DNA from: Sedimentisphaerales bacterium
Lineage (GTDB): Bacteria; Planctomycetota; Phycisphaerae; Sedimentisphaerales; SM23-30
Reading direction: 5' to 3'
Length of the DNA: 45,111 nucleotides
NCBI GenBank assembly: GCA_016934515.1
Contig: JAFGSR010000248.1
Location: forward strand, 1 to 45,111
The notes under the pieces were generated by a model. It searched no databases. It saw only the letters and a list, made by a program, of their open reading frames with translations, and was not told where the DNA came from. Below are positions 1 to 9,027 of this stretch, piece by piece (position 1 is the first letter of the stretch; each line of letters opens with the position of its first letter). The position numbers and the translations under genes were made by a program.

Positions 1-398
1 AAAATAGAGTGCGTAACATGTATCCTTATCGTAACTTAGTGCAACATAAATATAGGGAAACAGGGTAGCGCATCGCAAGTTGCGCTCATTCAGATAGACA
101 GGATCAAAACAACCAACTTTTTTGGAGTTGAACCAATTTTTATGATAAGTTGTTTATTTACGGTTTGTTATGCACCCGGCAATGTCGCCCTTTCAGGGCT
201 TAAAGGTTTTTTGATTCCGTAATCCAAGGCGATGCCCTGGGCTGTTGTATATCGCCCCTTTGGGGCTTTGATGTTTTGCCGCAATGTCATTATGTAGCGT
301 TTTGGTATTAGATAAGAAGATTAAATCTGGATAAAATCAAGAATATAAGCCAAGAAAACCGTACGGTAAATTCGCTGGGTGGGGAATATGCAGCAGTT
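1..398. other. Intergenic leader with hairpins, no gene
   Basis: No credible gene is seen here. The stretch holds a small inverted repeat (AGCGCA at 67-72 and TGCGCT at 81-86) and the hairpin-rich repeat annotated at 187-266. The reading frame of the first gene is open from 312, just after a TAG at 309-311, so its true start may lie inside this stretch. No convincing promoter was identified. Confidence 0.6.
187..266. repeat. Paired-hairpin intergenic repeat
   Basis: Two short perfect hairpins lie close together: GCCC-TTTCA-GGGC at 187-199 and GCCCC-TTT-GGGGC at 254-266, with a CCCTGGGCTG segment (235-244) between them. I recognise this layout from intergenic repeats of planctomycetes and some other bacteria, but I cannot confirm other genomic copies. 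The first hairpin is followed shortly by a T6 run (207-212), so it could also terminate transcription entering from the left. Confidence 0.45.
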
Positions 399-1940
399 TT
401 GCTGGTGGGGCTGATTTTGTACGTGGTTAGTTGTGCGCCCGGCTTGTTGTGGCAGGACAGCGGGATGTTTCAATATCGGGTGGTGCATAACGAGATTCAG
501 GGGAATTTGGGATTGGCGTTGGCGCATCCGCTTTATCATCTGTTGGGGATTTTGGTGAAAGGGGTGCCGGTGGGTAATGTTTTTTTTCGAATCAATCTGA
601 TATCCGCGGTGGCGGGGGCATTGGCGGTTGCTAATTTATTTTTGTTGGTACGGATCTGGACGGGGATGTTTATTCCGGCATTGATCGGGGCGATGAGTCT
701 GGCGTTGTCGCACACGCACTGGCTGCACTGTTGTATAGCAGAAGTTTACACGCTGTATTTGGCGTTTTTTATGGCGGAGTTGGTGGTTCTGCTGAAATAT
801 TGCAAAACGGGGCGGGTGGGGTATTTATATTGGCTGGGGTTGTTTAACGGGCTTTCGATTGCCAATCATATGTGGGGAACGATTCCGCTGGTTTGTTATG
901 TGGTTTTTGTAGTTGTTCTGCTGGCGAAGAAAAAAATCAGCGGTGGGAATGTAGCGATTATATTTTTGTTATGGGTGATTGGTTTTGGGCCATATGGCTG
1001 GTTGATTATTTGGAACATGATTCAGAGCGGGGATGTTTCGGGCACGATATCATCGGCGTTTTTTGGGAACGGTTGGCAGAACAGTGTGCTCAATACCCAG
1101 CTGACGGGAAGGATTGTTAAAGAAAACTTTATGTTTATCGGGATGAATTTTCCCACGCCAAATGTGTTTCTCGGGTTGGTGGGGATTTTTGCTTTGTATA
1201 GAATTTCATCGGAACGGGCGTTCAGTAATGTTGTGCTGGCGTTATTGATATTGTTTTTGCTGTTTGCGTTTCGATATTCGGTTCCGGACAGGTATGCTTT
1301 TTTTATGCCATTTTATGCGATGGTTTCGATATTTATCGGATTGGGCAGTTGGCGATTGTTGAGCGGGGGGGAAGCATTGAGTGATAAACAGCGGTCAAGC
1401 GGCGAGCGATTAATGAGCGGCAGGGGGAAAATTATGGCAGGTTTGATGATTTTTTTTGCTTTGACGACGGTTCCGATTTATGCAGTTCTTCCGGGAGCGG
1501 CGGGAGAAATGAATTTGTCGTTGGGTACGGCGCGGCAGATTCCTTATCGAGATGAGTATGTGTGGTTTTTGCAGCCTTGGAAAACCGGATACCAAGGTCC
1601 GCGTCGATTTGCGGTTGAAGCATTGGAGGTTGTCGAGGAGAACGGGGTGATCTATGCGGACGGCACGACGGTTTACGCATTGCTGCTGGCGCAGCAAAGC
1701 GAAGACCTGCGTCCCGACGTAACGATTGTGTCGAGTCACGGCACGGTGAACAATCTGGACAGGTACGATGCGGAGCGGATTGATGAGCTATTTCGGGAGC
1801 GTAAGATTTATGTGGTTTCGCCGGTGGCTGGTTATTGTCCGGGATTTCTGCTGGAGAAGTTTGAATTTGAGTCGGCGGGAGTGGTCTGGCAAGCTAAAGT
1901 GAAGGATGAATCCGATGCAGTTAAAGAAGCGTCGGGCTAG
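399..1940 (+). CDS. DUF2723-type membrane glycosyltransferase (GT-C-like)
   Basis: Polytopic inner-membrane protein of about 513 residues. The N-terminus has the layout of DUF2723 (TMEM260-like protein O-mannosyltransferase family): a first membrane helix, then APGLLWQDSGMF with the acidic residue expected in the first extracytoplasmic loop of GT-C enzymes, then AHPLYHLLG. About ten further hydrophobic segments run to residue ~370, followed by a soluble C-terminal domain of ~140 residues. It probably transfers a sugar from a lipid carrier, fitting its place at the head of a polysaccharide locus. The start is uncertain: 399 is a TTG without a clear ribosome binding site, and the frame is open back to 312, so the protein may be up to ~25 residues longer. 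The next gene begins three bases after the stop. Confidence 0.75.
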   Translation: MLVGLILYVVSCAPGLLWQDSGMFQYRVVHNEIQGNLGLALAHPLYHLLGILVKGVPVGNVFFRINLISAVAGALAVANLFLLVRIWTGMFIPALIGAMSLALSHTHWLHCCIAEVYTLYLAFFMAELVVLLKYCKTGRVGYLYWLGLFNGLSIANHMWGTIPLVCYVVFVVVLLAKKKISGGNVAIIFLLWVIGFGPYGWLIIWNMIQSGDVSGTISSAFFGNGWQNSVLNTQLTGRIVKENFMFIGMNFPTPNVFLGLVGIFALYRISSERAFSNVVLALLILFLLFAFRYSVPDRYAFFMPFYAMVSIFIGLGSWRLLSGGEALSDKQRSSGERLMSGRGKIMAGLMIFFALTTVPIYAVLPGAAGEMNLSLGTARQIPYRDEYVWFLQPWKTGYQGPRRFAVEALEVVEENGVIYADGTTVYALLLAQQSEDLRPDVTIVSSHGTVNNLDRYDAERIDELFRERKIYVVSPVAGYCPGFLLEKFEFESAGVVWQAKVKDESDAVKEASG

Positions 1941-1943
1941 ATA

Positions 1944-3002
1944 ATGGCTGAGCAAGTTGGTTCAAACTCCAAGAGCGGCATGAAAAGGTTTATTTTGTGC
2001 GTGGTTTATCTGGCGGTGGCGGCGGTGCCGTTGAGTGTGGGGGTGTTTCGGCCGGGCATGAATCACTACCACAAAGCCAGGGTGGCTGATATGGTTTACG
2101 GGCGGGCGCACCAGCCTTTTGTGCGGCGGCAACTGGTACCGTTGATGGTTCAGGTGGGTGTGGCGGTGATGCCGGAGGCGGTGCTTAAACAGTTGCAGGA
2201 TAAATTTGCGAAATCCGAATTGGTCAAGCGGTTAGGGTGGGATGCTGAGTATGCGGGAGAATTTGTTGCAGCGGTAATCCTGATGTATGGAGCGTTGCTG
2301 GGTTTTCTGCTGGTATTAAGATTGTTTTTGGTGCAGTTTTTTGAGCTGACAGGGATAAAATCGCATGGTGTTGTTTGGGTAGTGGGATTGTTGTTGCCGG
2401 CGACGTTTTGCGGGGTGCTTTATATTTATGATTTTGCCCAGTTGTTGCTGTTTACGGCGGGGGCGCTGTTGATGAGGCAGAAGCGCTGGGGGCTTTTTTA
2501 CCCGGTTTTTATTCTGGGGTATCTGAACAAGGAAACGACGATTCTGCTACCGGTGGTTTTTGTAGTTTATTGTGGATGGCGGATTTTGCAGTGGGAGAAT
2601 TTGAGGCATTTTCTGGGGCAGATGGCATTGGGATTGGTGATTGTTGGGATGCTTAGCTGGATTTTTCAGGGTAATCCCGGTGGAGCGGCGGAATGGCATT
2701 TGGAGCGTAATCTGCATCCGGGGCTGACCGGTCTGGGATGGGCGCGTTTGATAATTTTGCTTGTGGCGGTGGTCTTATGCCTGGTTGGGATATCGAGAGC
2801 GCCGGGATTTTTGAGGCGGGGGTGGCTGGCGACTATGCCGATTTTGCTGGTTGCCACCTTTTTTCTGGGCTATATTGATGAGTTGCGTGATTATTATGAG
2901 GCGCTGCCCTTTACGGTGGGGCTGATATTGTTGACGCTGGGTGCCAGAGTGAAAAGTAAGGTTGATGTGTTGAGTTCCGATGCAATTCCGGCGAGCGATT
3001 GA
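1944..3002 (+). CDS. Polytopic membrane protein, unknown function
   Basis: 352 residues with about eight hydrophobic segments, starting three bases after the preceding gene and probably co-transcribed with it. An extracytoplasmic loop after the first helix carries the charged stretch HYHKARVADMVYG and later RRQLVPLM. A short loop with LNKET lies near residue 195. The arrangement of a large first loop followed by many helices is compatible with a GT-C-type glycosyltransferase or another polysaccharide assembly protein, but I recognise no diagnostic motif. An alternative start at Met13 (1980) would trim a hydrophilic N-terminus. Function is not assigned. Confidence 0.7.
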   Translation: MAEQVGSNSKSGMKRFILCVVYLAVAAVPLSVGVFRPGMNHYHKARVADMVYGRAHQPFVRRQLVPLMVQVGVAVMPEAVLKQLQDKFAKSELVKRLGWDAEYAGEFVAAVILMYGALLGFLLVLRLFLVQFFELTGIKSHGVVWVVGLLLPATFCGVLYIYDFAQLLLFTAGALLMRQKRWGLFYPVFILGYLNKETTILLPVVFVVYCGWRILQWENLRHFLGQMALGLVIVGMLSWIFQGNPGGAAEWHLERNLHPGLTGLGWARLIILLVAVVLCLVGISRAPGFLRRGWLATMPILLVATFFLGYIDELRDYYEALPFTVGLILLTLGARVKSKVDVLSSDAIPASD

Positions 3003-3042
3003 TTCGAAAGATAACGGCGAAAGTTGACAAGGAGTTTATATT

Positions 3043-4344
3043 GTGAAGGTTACGGTAGTTGGAGTTGGATATGTTGGTTTGGTGGCGGCGGCTTGTATGG
3101 CGGAGGTGGGCAATCATGTGGTTTGCGTGGACAGCGACCGCAAAAAGATCAAGGATCTCAAGAACGGCGTCATTCCGATTTACGAGCCGGGGCTGACGGA
3201 GATTGTTAAGCACAATTATGAAGCGGGGCGGTTGATTTTTACGACGGATTTGAAAGAGGGGGTGGACAATTCATTGGTAATTTTTCTGGCGGTGGGCACG
3301 CCGTCGGCGGATGACGGATCGGCGGACATTTCGGCGATTTTGAAAGTGGCGGAAGATATTGCGGAGGTAATGACAGAGTATCGAATCATTGTTACCAAGA
3401 GCACGGTTCCGGTGGGCACGGCTAAGAAGGTCTGTACTGTTATGGGGCGGAAGACCGAAAAACCTTTTGATTATGTGAGCAATCCGGAGTTTCTCAAGGA
3501 GGGTGCGGCGGTGGATGATTTTTTGAAGCCGGACCGGGTGGTTATCGGGACGGAGAATCCGGCGGTGATGGAGATTATGAAGCAGATTTATGGTCCTTTT
3601 ATGCGGAAGAGCAGTCGGATTATTTTTATGGATCCGGCGTCGGCGGAGATGACGAAATATGCGGCCAATGTGATGTTGGCTACGCGGATTTCGTTTGTGA
3701 ATGAAATATCCGGTTTGTGCGATAAGTTCGGTGCTGATGTGGAGTTGGTTCGGGCGGGGATCGGCAGCGACAGTCGAATTGGCAACGCATTTATTTTTCC
3801 GGGGCTGGGTTTTGGTGGCAGTTGTTTTCCGAAGGATGTTCGGGCGCTGATTCATATGGGTCGCGAGGAAGGTTGCACCATGACAATTGCCGAGTCGGTT
3901 CAGCAGGCGAATCAGACGCAACAGGATCGTTTTGCCGGGAAGGTAATTGATTACTTTGGTGAGAAGTGTGATCAAACTAAGTTGGCGGTTTGGGGATTGG
4001 CATTTAAGGCCCGGACGGATGACATTCGCGAATCGCCGGCAATATATTGCATAAGAAAATTTTTAGCAGCTGGGATGAAGGTCAAGGCTTACGATCCGGA
4101 AGCGATGGGTCCGGCGGGGGCGGCTTTGGAAGGGAAAATTGAGACCGTGACAAATGGTTATGAGGTGCTCGAGGGAGCGGATGCGTTGGTGATCTGCACG
4201 GACTGGCAGGAATTTCGCACGCCGGATTTCGAGGACATTGTTAAACGTCTGAAAAAGCCGGTTATTTTCGACGGTCGGAACCTTTACGAGCCGAAATTTG
4301 TTCGGAAGCAGGGGATTGAATATCACAGCATCGGACGGCCTTAA
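3043..4344 (+). CDS. ugd: UDP-glucose 6-dehydrogenase
   Basis: 433 residues, the usual length for Ugd, which oxidises UDP-glucose to UDP-glucuronate using two NAD+. The N-terminal Rossmann motif GVGYVGL is at residues 7-13, and the catalytic cysteine is Cys261 in GFGGSCFPKD. The family loops STVPVGT and NPEFLKEG are present, and the C-terminal domain has the usual AFKARTDDIRESP segment. The start is GTG at 3043, preceded by AAGGAG eight bases upstream. The motif GFGGSCFPKD separates it from WecC-type UDP-ManNAc dehydrogenases. The next gene is a UDP-glucuronate 4-epimerase-like enzyme, so the pair should supply UDP-GlcA and UDP-GalA for the polysaccharide. Confidence 0.95.
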   Translation: MKVTVVGVGYVGLVAAACMAEVGNHVVCVDSDRKKIKDLKNGVIPIYEPGLTEIVKHNYEAGRLIFTTDLKEGVDNSLVIFLAVGTPSADDGSADISAILKVAEDIAEVMTEYRIIVTKSTVPVGTAKKVCTVMGRKTEKPFDYVSNPEFLKEGAAVDDFLKPDRVVIGTENPAVMEIMKQIYGPFMRKSSRIIFMDPASAEMTKYAANVMLATRISFVNEISGLCDKFGADVELVRAGIGSDSRIGNAFIFPGLGFGGSCFPKDVRALIHMGREEGCTMTIAESVQQANQTQQDRFAGKVIDYFGEKCDQTKLAVWGLAFKARTDDIRESPAIYCIRKFLAAGMKVKAYDPEAMGPAGAALEGKIETVTNGYEVLEGADALVICTDWQEFRTPDFEDIVKRLKKPVIFDGRNLYEPKFVRKQGIEYHSIGRP

Positions 4345-4382
4345 GGGGGCCAAAATTGAATTTCCCATACTGATCAATTTTA

Positions 4383-5345
4383 ATGTCAAAAACAGCAAAA
4401 CAAATTCTGGTAACCGGGGCAGCGGGATTTATTGGCTCGCACCTGTGCGAGAGGCTGGTTGCGCAGGGTAGCTGGGTAATTGGTTTGGACAATTTTGATG
4501 CTTTCTACGGCAGAGCGATTAAGGAATCGAATCTGGTCAAGCTTAATGAATCTGAAAAATTTACTCTGGTTGAGGGTGATATTCGTGATGCGGGGTGTTT
4601 AGCTGGTATTTGCGCGAATAATCAAATTGACTCGATTGTGCATCTGGCGGCCAAAGCCGGGGTTCGGCCGTCGATTGAAGATCCGCCGGCTTACCAGGAT
4701 GTTAATATCAACGGTACGGGAGTGATGTTGGAAGCGGCACGGAAGCATGACATCAAGAGATTTATTTTTGCTTCGAGTTCAAGCGTTTATGGTAACAATT
4801 CCAAAATTCCCTTTGCCGAAACCGATAATGTTGATTATCCCATTTCGCCATACGCTGCTACCAAAAAAGCCGGTGAGTTGCTGTGTCATACTTATCATCA
4901 TCTTTATGGAATCGACATGCTTTGCCTGCGGTTTTTTACGGTTTACGGGCCTCGTCAGCGGCCGGATTTGGCGATTCACAAGTTTGCCAGGTTGATTGAA
5001 GCGGGCGAGTGCATTCCGGTGTTTGGTGACGGTTCGATGGCGCGTGATTTCACCTATATTGATGATATTATTCAAGGGGTGCTGGCGGCACTGGAGAACT
5101 GCCGGGGGTATGAGATTTACAATCTGGGCCAATCGCATCCTTATCGGCTGGATGAACTGATTGCGGAGTTGGAAGCCGTGCTGGGCAAAAAAGCCCGGAT
5201 CGATCGGCAACCGGTTCCGCCAGGTGATGTTTGCCGGACATGGGCGGACATAAACAAAGCAAAAAAGGAATTAGGTTACGATCCCCAGACCGATTTTCGC
5301 ACGGGTCTGGAGAATTTTGTTGGCTGGTTAAGAAATCATAACTGA
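4383..5345 (+). CDS. NAD-dependent epimerase, UDP-glucuronate 4-epimerase-like
   Basis: 320-residue extended short-chain dehydrogenase/reductase. It has the NAD-binding motif GAAGFIG (residues 12-18), the SSSSVYG serine motif, and the catalytic pair Tyr157/Lys161 in PYAATK. The segment RFFTVYGPRQRPD closely follows the RFFTVYGPxGRPDMA signature of UDP-glucuronate 4-epimerases (CapI/LspL group), which make UDP-galacturonate. Its position 38 bases after ugd, whose product is the expected substrate, supports this. An alternative is UDP-glucose/UDP-GlcNAc 4-epimerase, but the RPD signature and the neighbour favour the uronate enzyme. The ribosome binding site is weak. Confidence 0.85.
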   Translation: MSKTAKQILVTGAAGFIGSHLCERLVAQGSWVIGLDNFDAFYGRAIKESNLVKLNESEKFTLVEGDIRDAGCLAGICANNQIDSIVHLAAKAGVRPSIEDPPAYQDVNINGTGVMLEAARKHDIKRFIFASSSSVYGNNSKIPFAETDNVDYPISPYAATKKAGELLCHTYHHLYGIDMLCLRFFTVYGPRQRPDLAIHKFARLIEAGECIPVFGDGSMARDFTYIDDIIQGVLAALENCRGYEIYNLGQSHPYRLDELIAELEAVLGKKARIDRQPVPPGDVCRTWADINKAKKELGYDPQTDFRTGLENFVGWLRNHN

Positions 5346-5372
5346 AAACGGGAAAATTAAATGGAGTTTTAG

Positions 5373-6467
5373 ATGATTAAAATTATTTGTGTATGTGGTG
5401 CCCGGCCGAACTTTATGAAAATTGCCCCGTTGATGCGGGCTTTTGCTGCACATGGCGGTTTTGAAACCCTGCTGGTTCACACCGGTCAACATTATGACGA
5501 AAACATGAGCAGGCTTTTCTTTGACGAGTTGAACATTCCCAAGCCTGATGTTAATCTGGAAGTTGGTTCCGGCAGTCAAGCGGTTCAGACGGCTGAGGTG
5601 ATGAAGCGTTTTGAGCCGATTGTTCAGGATTTTCAGCCGAATTATGTGTTGGTTGTGGGTGATGTCAACAGTACTATCGCATGCGGGCTGGTGGCGGTGA
5701 AGCTGGGAGTCAAGTTGATACATGTTGAAGCGGGTCTGCGCAGCTTTGATAGGGCGATGCCGGAAGAAATCAACCGTGTGCTGACTGATACCATCAGTGA
5801 TTTGCTTTTTGTTACCGAACAATCAGGTTGCGATAATCTTGTCCATGAAGGTGTTCCGGCGGAGAGATTTCACTTTGTTGGTAACGTGATGATCGACACT
5901 CTGATGGCCAACCGCGAGAAAGCGAAAAACTCCGACATTCTTTCCCGCATGAATCTCGATCCGAAAAGTTACGCGGTTATTACGCTGCATCGTCCCAGCA
6001 ACGTTGACAATCTGGAGATGTTCGAGCGTATCATCAGTGCATTCGAGCAAATTCAGAAAGATATCAAGCTGGTTTTTCCGATCCACCCCAGGACGCTGAA
6101 CAATATCAAGGGTACTGAACTGGATGGTCGCGTCAAAGCCATGGAAAATCTGATTCTGTTGGAGCCGGTGGGTTATCTGGATTTTCTTTGGCTGATGAGT
6201 AATGCGGCTTTGGTGATGACCGATTCCGGCGGCATCCAGGAAGAAACCACTATTTTGGGTGTGCCCTGCATGACCCTGCGGGAGAATACCGAACGGCCGG
6301 TTACAATCGATCAGGGAACCAATCGGCTGGTGCACATTACTACCGAAGACATCCTGAAGAATTACCAGGACATTTGCAATAATCCCAATCATGACAACGC
6401 CAGCGTCCCCAAGTTGTGGGATGGTAAAGCGGCGGAAAGAATCGCTCAAATAATCGCTAACCAATAA
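5373..6467 (+). CDS. wecB: UDP-N-acetylglucosamine 2-epimerase (non-hydrolysing)
   Basis: 364 residues, typical for WecB/MnaA, which interconverts UDP-GlcNAc and UDP-ManNAc in the cytoplasm. Family motifs are complete: GARPNFMK near the N-terminus, HTGQHYDENM, VVGDVNST, HVEAGLRSFDRAMPEEINR, LTLHRPSN-like ITLHRPSN, and DSGGIQEE for nucleotide binding near residue 285. GGAG at 5362-5365 precedes the ATG. No WecC-type dehydrogenase with the GGHCIPVDP motif is in the window, so UDP-ManNAc is presumably used directly or oxidised by an enzyme elsewhere. Confidence 0.94.
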   Translation: MIKIICVCGARPNFMKIAPLMRAFAAHGGFETLLVHTGQHYDENMSRLFFDELNIPKPDVNLEVGSGSQAVQTAEVMKRFEPIVQDFQPNYVLVVGDVNSTIACGLVAVKLGVKLIHVEAGLRSFDRAMPEEINRVLTDTISDLLFVTEQSGCDNLVHEGVPAERFHFVGNVMIDTLMANREKAKNSDILSRMNLDPKSYAVITLHRPSNVDNLEMFERIISAFEQIQKDIKLVFPIHPRTLNNIKGTELDGRVKAMENLILLEPVGYLDFLWLMSNAALVMTDSGGIQEETTILGVPCMTLRENTERPVTIDQGTNRLVHITTEDILKNYQDICNNPNHDNASVPKLWDGKAAERIAQIIANQ

Positions 6468-6489
6468 CTTCCCTGCGAATTTTAAAAGC

Positions 6490-7935
6490 ATGAAAGCAAT
6501 AAATATCATTCTGGTAATTGCCTTGCTGGTTTTTTGGGCAGGAGATGTATTTGGTCAATTTCGGCCGTTTGAGTTGAAGAAAAAGCGGCCGGTTAATACC
6601 AAGTCGTCTGAGGAAAAACAAGCTGAAGTGGTTCCTGAGGAAGAAAATCAGGCGGTGCTCCCGAATCAGAACGACAAGATTCAGCAGAAAGAAGTTGAAC
6701 CTGTTTCGAAGATTAAATCTGAAAAATTACCTGCTCTGAATAATCCAGGCAACGATGTTAGCACGGTTTTTCAGGCTGCTGATATAGCCGACTGGCCTGA
6801 GTATCAGGTGGGCACCGATAGTTGTCGCGTATCACCGGCCATTAATTTTGGCCCTCGTTATGAGTTGAATCTTCATCGTGTCAGCGTTACCTTTTCCGGC
6901 AGCGGCACCGTAGAAATCGGTCTGGCCCACGACGCTGAAGGCGACCTGAATACCGCCCTGGGGAAAAATCACTTGCACAGTCCCTTTCAGAAAGTTCAAT
7001 CCGACCTTGAAATCAAGATTGTCTCAAATTATCGCGGTGAACATAACGCCTGGATTATGCTGAAAATCAGCGGCAGCGTAAAAATTTCCCAAATCCGCTA
7101 TACCTGCTGGCGGGGCAAGGACACTCTTTACGGACACGTAGCTGGTGAATTTGAATTTCATCAGGTCAAGCTGCCCTTTCGGTTGATGTTCCCGAAAAAC
7201 TACGATCCCAAGAAGAAATACCCATTGGTTCTTTCCGTTCACGGTTCCGGAGGGGTTGGTAGCGACAATGTCAAAAACATGGAAATGGTTATTCTGGGGA
7301 CATCTTTGTTTACTCGTTATTACGATGACAAATCATTCGAATGTTTCAGCCTGGTACCACAAGTGCTTCCCCAATCGGCAATCCCAGCTCCATTCTGGCC
7401 TAAAGGAACTCGCGGACAACCCGATCGGCTTTTTCATCCTGACTGGCCAATAGTTAACGCTGAGGGTTGGTTTGTTCAGGGAAGCCTGGCATTGATAGAG
7501 GAGATGATTAAGGATCCGAGATACAGCATTGATTCGGACCGGGTTTATTATTCCGGTTTTTCATTGGGAGGTAAGGCCTGCTGGGAATTTTTGAAGGCTG
7601 ATCCGAATATTTTTGCAGCGGCAATGTGTGGTGCGGGTTGGGCCATGGGCAGGCCGGTGGAAAATCCAACCGGCGCTTTGCTGGAAAGACTAAAACAGGA
7701 AGTGCAAATTTATAAGCATATTCCGACTTATATTTTTGTAGGCGAAAAAGATCGTCTGATGTTGATGGGCAGTCGGGCGGTCCACAAGGAGATTCTCGCT
7801 CAGGGGGGCCAGAGTAATTATGTAGAATTTCCCCAGACCGACCACGTTGCCACAGCCGGTAAAGCCTGGACGAATCCGGAATACCTTGAATGGCTCTTTC
7901 GGCAAAAACGGGAAAAAAACAAAAAAGTCAACTGA
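6490..7935 (+). CDS. Secreted alpha/beta-hydrolase (esterase family)
   Basis: 481 residues with an N-terminal signal peptide (cleavage likely after VFG, about residue 22), then a charged low-complexity linker (~25-90), a beta-rich segment (~95-230), and a C-terminal alpha/beta-hydrolase domain. The catalytic triad is visible: Ser358 in GFSLGG, Asp421 in GEKDR, and His452 in TDHVATAG. The oxyanion region has SVHGSGG. The fold resembles the feruloyl-esterase/PHB-depolymerase-like (LpqC) and prolyl-oligopeptidase-related esterases common in planctomycetes. It is probably exported and may deacylate a polysaccharide. Substrate is unknown. It follows wecB by 22 bases and likely belongs to the same transcript. 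Confidence 0.8.
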   Translation: MKAINIILVIALLVFWAGDVFGQFRPFELKKKRPVNTKSSEEKQAEVVPEEENQAVLPNQNDKIQQKEVEPVSKIKSEKLPALNNPGNDVSTVFQAADIADWPEYQVGTDSCRVSPAINFGPRYELNLHRVSVTFSGSGTVEIGLAHDAEGDLNTALGKNHLHSPFQKVQSDLEIKIVSNYRGEHNAWIMLKISGSVKISQIRYTCWRGKDTLYGHVAGEFEFHQVKLPFRLMFPKNYDPKKKYPLVLSVHGSGGVGSDNVKNMEMVILGTSLFTRYYDDKSFECFSLVPQVLPQSAIPAPFWPKGTRGQPDRLFHPDWPIVNAEGWFVQGSLALIEEMIKDPRYSIDSDRVYYSGFSLGGKACWEFLKADPNIFAAAMCGAGWAMGRPVENPTGALLERLKQEVQIYKHIPTYIFVGEKDRLMLMGSRAVHKEILAQGGQSNYVEFPQTDHVATAGKAWTNPEYLEWLFRQKREKNKKVN

Positions 7936-8009
7936 CAAAACTGGGATAATTCCCTTACTGACAGGTACATAAGTGTTTTGGTAGAATATTCCCTGGTGGG
8001 TGTTGAAAC

Positions 8010-8037
8010 TTGCTATATAGAAATGATTATGTATAAT
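8010..8037 (+). promoter_or_regulatory. Candidate sigma70-type promoter
   Basis: TTGCTA (8010-8015) and a perfect TATAAT (8032-8037) are separated by 16 bases, about 90 bases upstream of the gene at 8129. The stretch is AT-rich and chance matches are common in such DNA. The same bases overlap a sequence resembling a dif site, described in the findings. Confidence 0.35.
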
Positions 8038-8128
8038 ATAGTAAGATAACGAATATGTAATCGACGCCACAAAGTACAAGGTGGTCCGATAGGTTTTGAA
8101 TTAAGTGACAGTCTGATAAACGACAAAC

Positions 8129-8878
8129 ATGAGAAGATACTTTTTTCTGAAATTATTAGTGTTGGTTTGTATTTGGATATGCCAAAACAATCCGGCTGGT
8201 GCCCAGGTTCAGGGCAATAGTGTTATTCGTGGCCCGACAGTCGGTCAGGTTGGAGTAGGCGCGAGTGTAATATCAGGGTTTCGCGCTTATTCGAGCGGTA
8301 TTGAGTTTAATGCCAACATATACAGCAGAAGCCAGCCAAATCCACTAGCGTTTAACCAGCGAAATGCCAAGGCCCAGACGAACATGGGCGCTCCCAGCCT
8401 TTCATCTCGATTGAATAGACTTCGTCCAGCCGTTGCCTCCGCCCGATTGACTCCACCCCGGATCAACCGAGGGGGTGCTTTCCAGAATCTGGATAAACTG
8501 TTAGCCTCAACACCTACAATGCATTCGTCCCGGGCTTTGGCAAATAGCAGGATTGCTTCTGTTGAAAACCAGCTTGGTCCTATCGCGCCCATTCGGGGCA
8601 CAAATACCCAGGGTTATCAATCAAAACTTTTCATGCCATCACTATCGTTATCACAAAGAGGAACGCTTTCCTTAAAGCCCCGGTTAAGTAAGAGGAAAAC
8701 CCTGTCCCAGCGACTGTCCATGGTGGAATCCGCCCGAGAGATGAAAATCACTGAAAAACGCCGATCGATAAATTCCAGAAGGAAAAGTTATTTACAAAAT
8801 TCCATCAGTAACTCATCTTTCTTTCGAACCGGATTTTTAAGTGGCTCAAGACCCACGAGCTCTTTTTTAAGACGATAG
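8129..8878 (+). CDS. Exported basic Ser/Arg-rich protein, unknown
   Basis: 249 residues with a clear signal peptide (hydrophobic core about residues 5-18, cleavage likely after AGA at 25). The mature part is strongly basic and rich in Ser, Arg, Asn and Leu, with no cysteine and no recognisable domain. A short segment with repeated Gly-Val (residues ~38-46) is followed by a long low-complexity body and a C-terminal SFLRR. The composition suggests an intrinsically disordered cell-surface or matrix protein that could bind an acidic polysaccharide, which would suit its place among the genes for a uronate-containing polymer. That role is inference. Coding is supported by a ~250-codon open frame and signal peptide. 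The ribosome binding site is weak. Confidence 0.6.
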   Translation: MRRYFFLKLLVLVCIWICQNNPAGAQVQGNSVIRGPTVGQVGVGASVISGFRAYSSGIEFNANIYSRSQPNPLAFNQRNAKAQTNMGAPSLSSRLNRLRPAVASARLTPPRINRGGAFQNLDKLLASTPTMHSSRALANSRIASVENQLGPIAPIRGTNTQGYQSKLFMPSLSLSQRGTLSLKPRLSKRKTLSQRLSMVESAREMKITEKRRSINSRRKSYLQNSISNSSFFRTGFLSGSRPTSSFLRR

Positions 8879-9027
8879 CTGCACTATTGCACTTTATCAA
8901 ATAATCTGTTTTTTTTTAGCCAGATTCACTCAGGCATTTTCTGAGGCAACTACGCAATTAATTCACACCGTGCTATAAGGGCCGGGATTTTACCTCTGAA
9001 GAAATCAATATTCCGAGGGGTGTTTAG

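Noticed and set aside
3271-3975. 234-codon open frame on the minus strand inside ugd
   Set aside because: Antisense to a clear Ugd gene with all catalytic motifs. The peptide is rich in Arg/His and resembles no protein.
5823-6509. 228-codon minus-strand frame overlapping wecB
   Set aside because: Antisense to a well-supported epimerase gene; no recognisable domain.
8921-8940. T9 run after the basic protein as a terminator
   Set aside because: The nearby inverted repeat AATCTG/CAGATT has the T-run in its loop, not after the stem.
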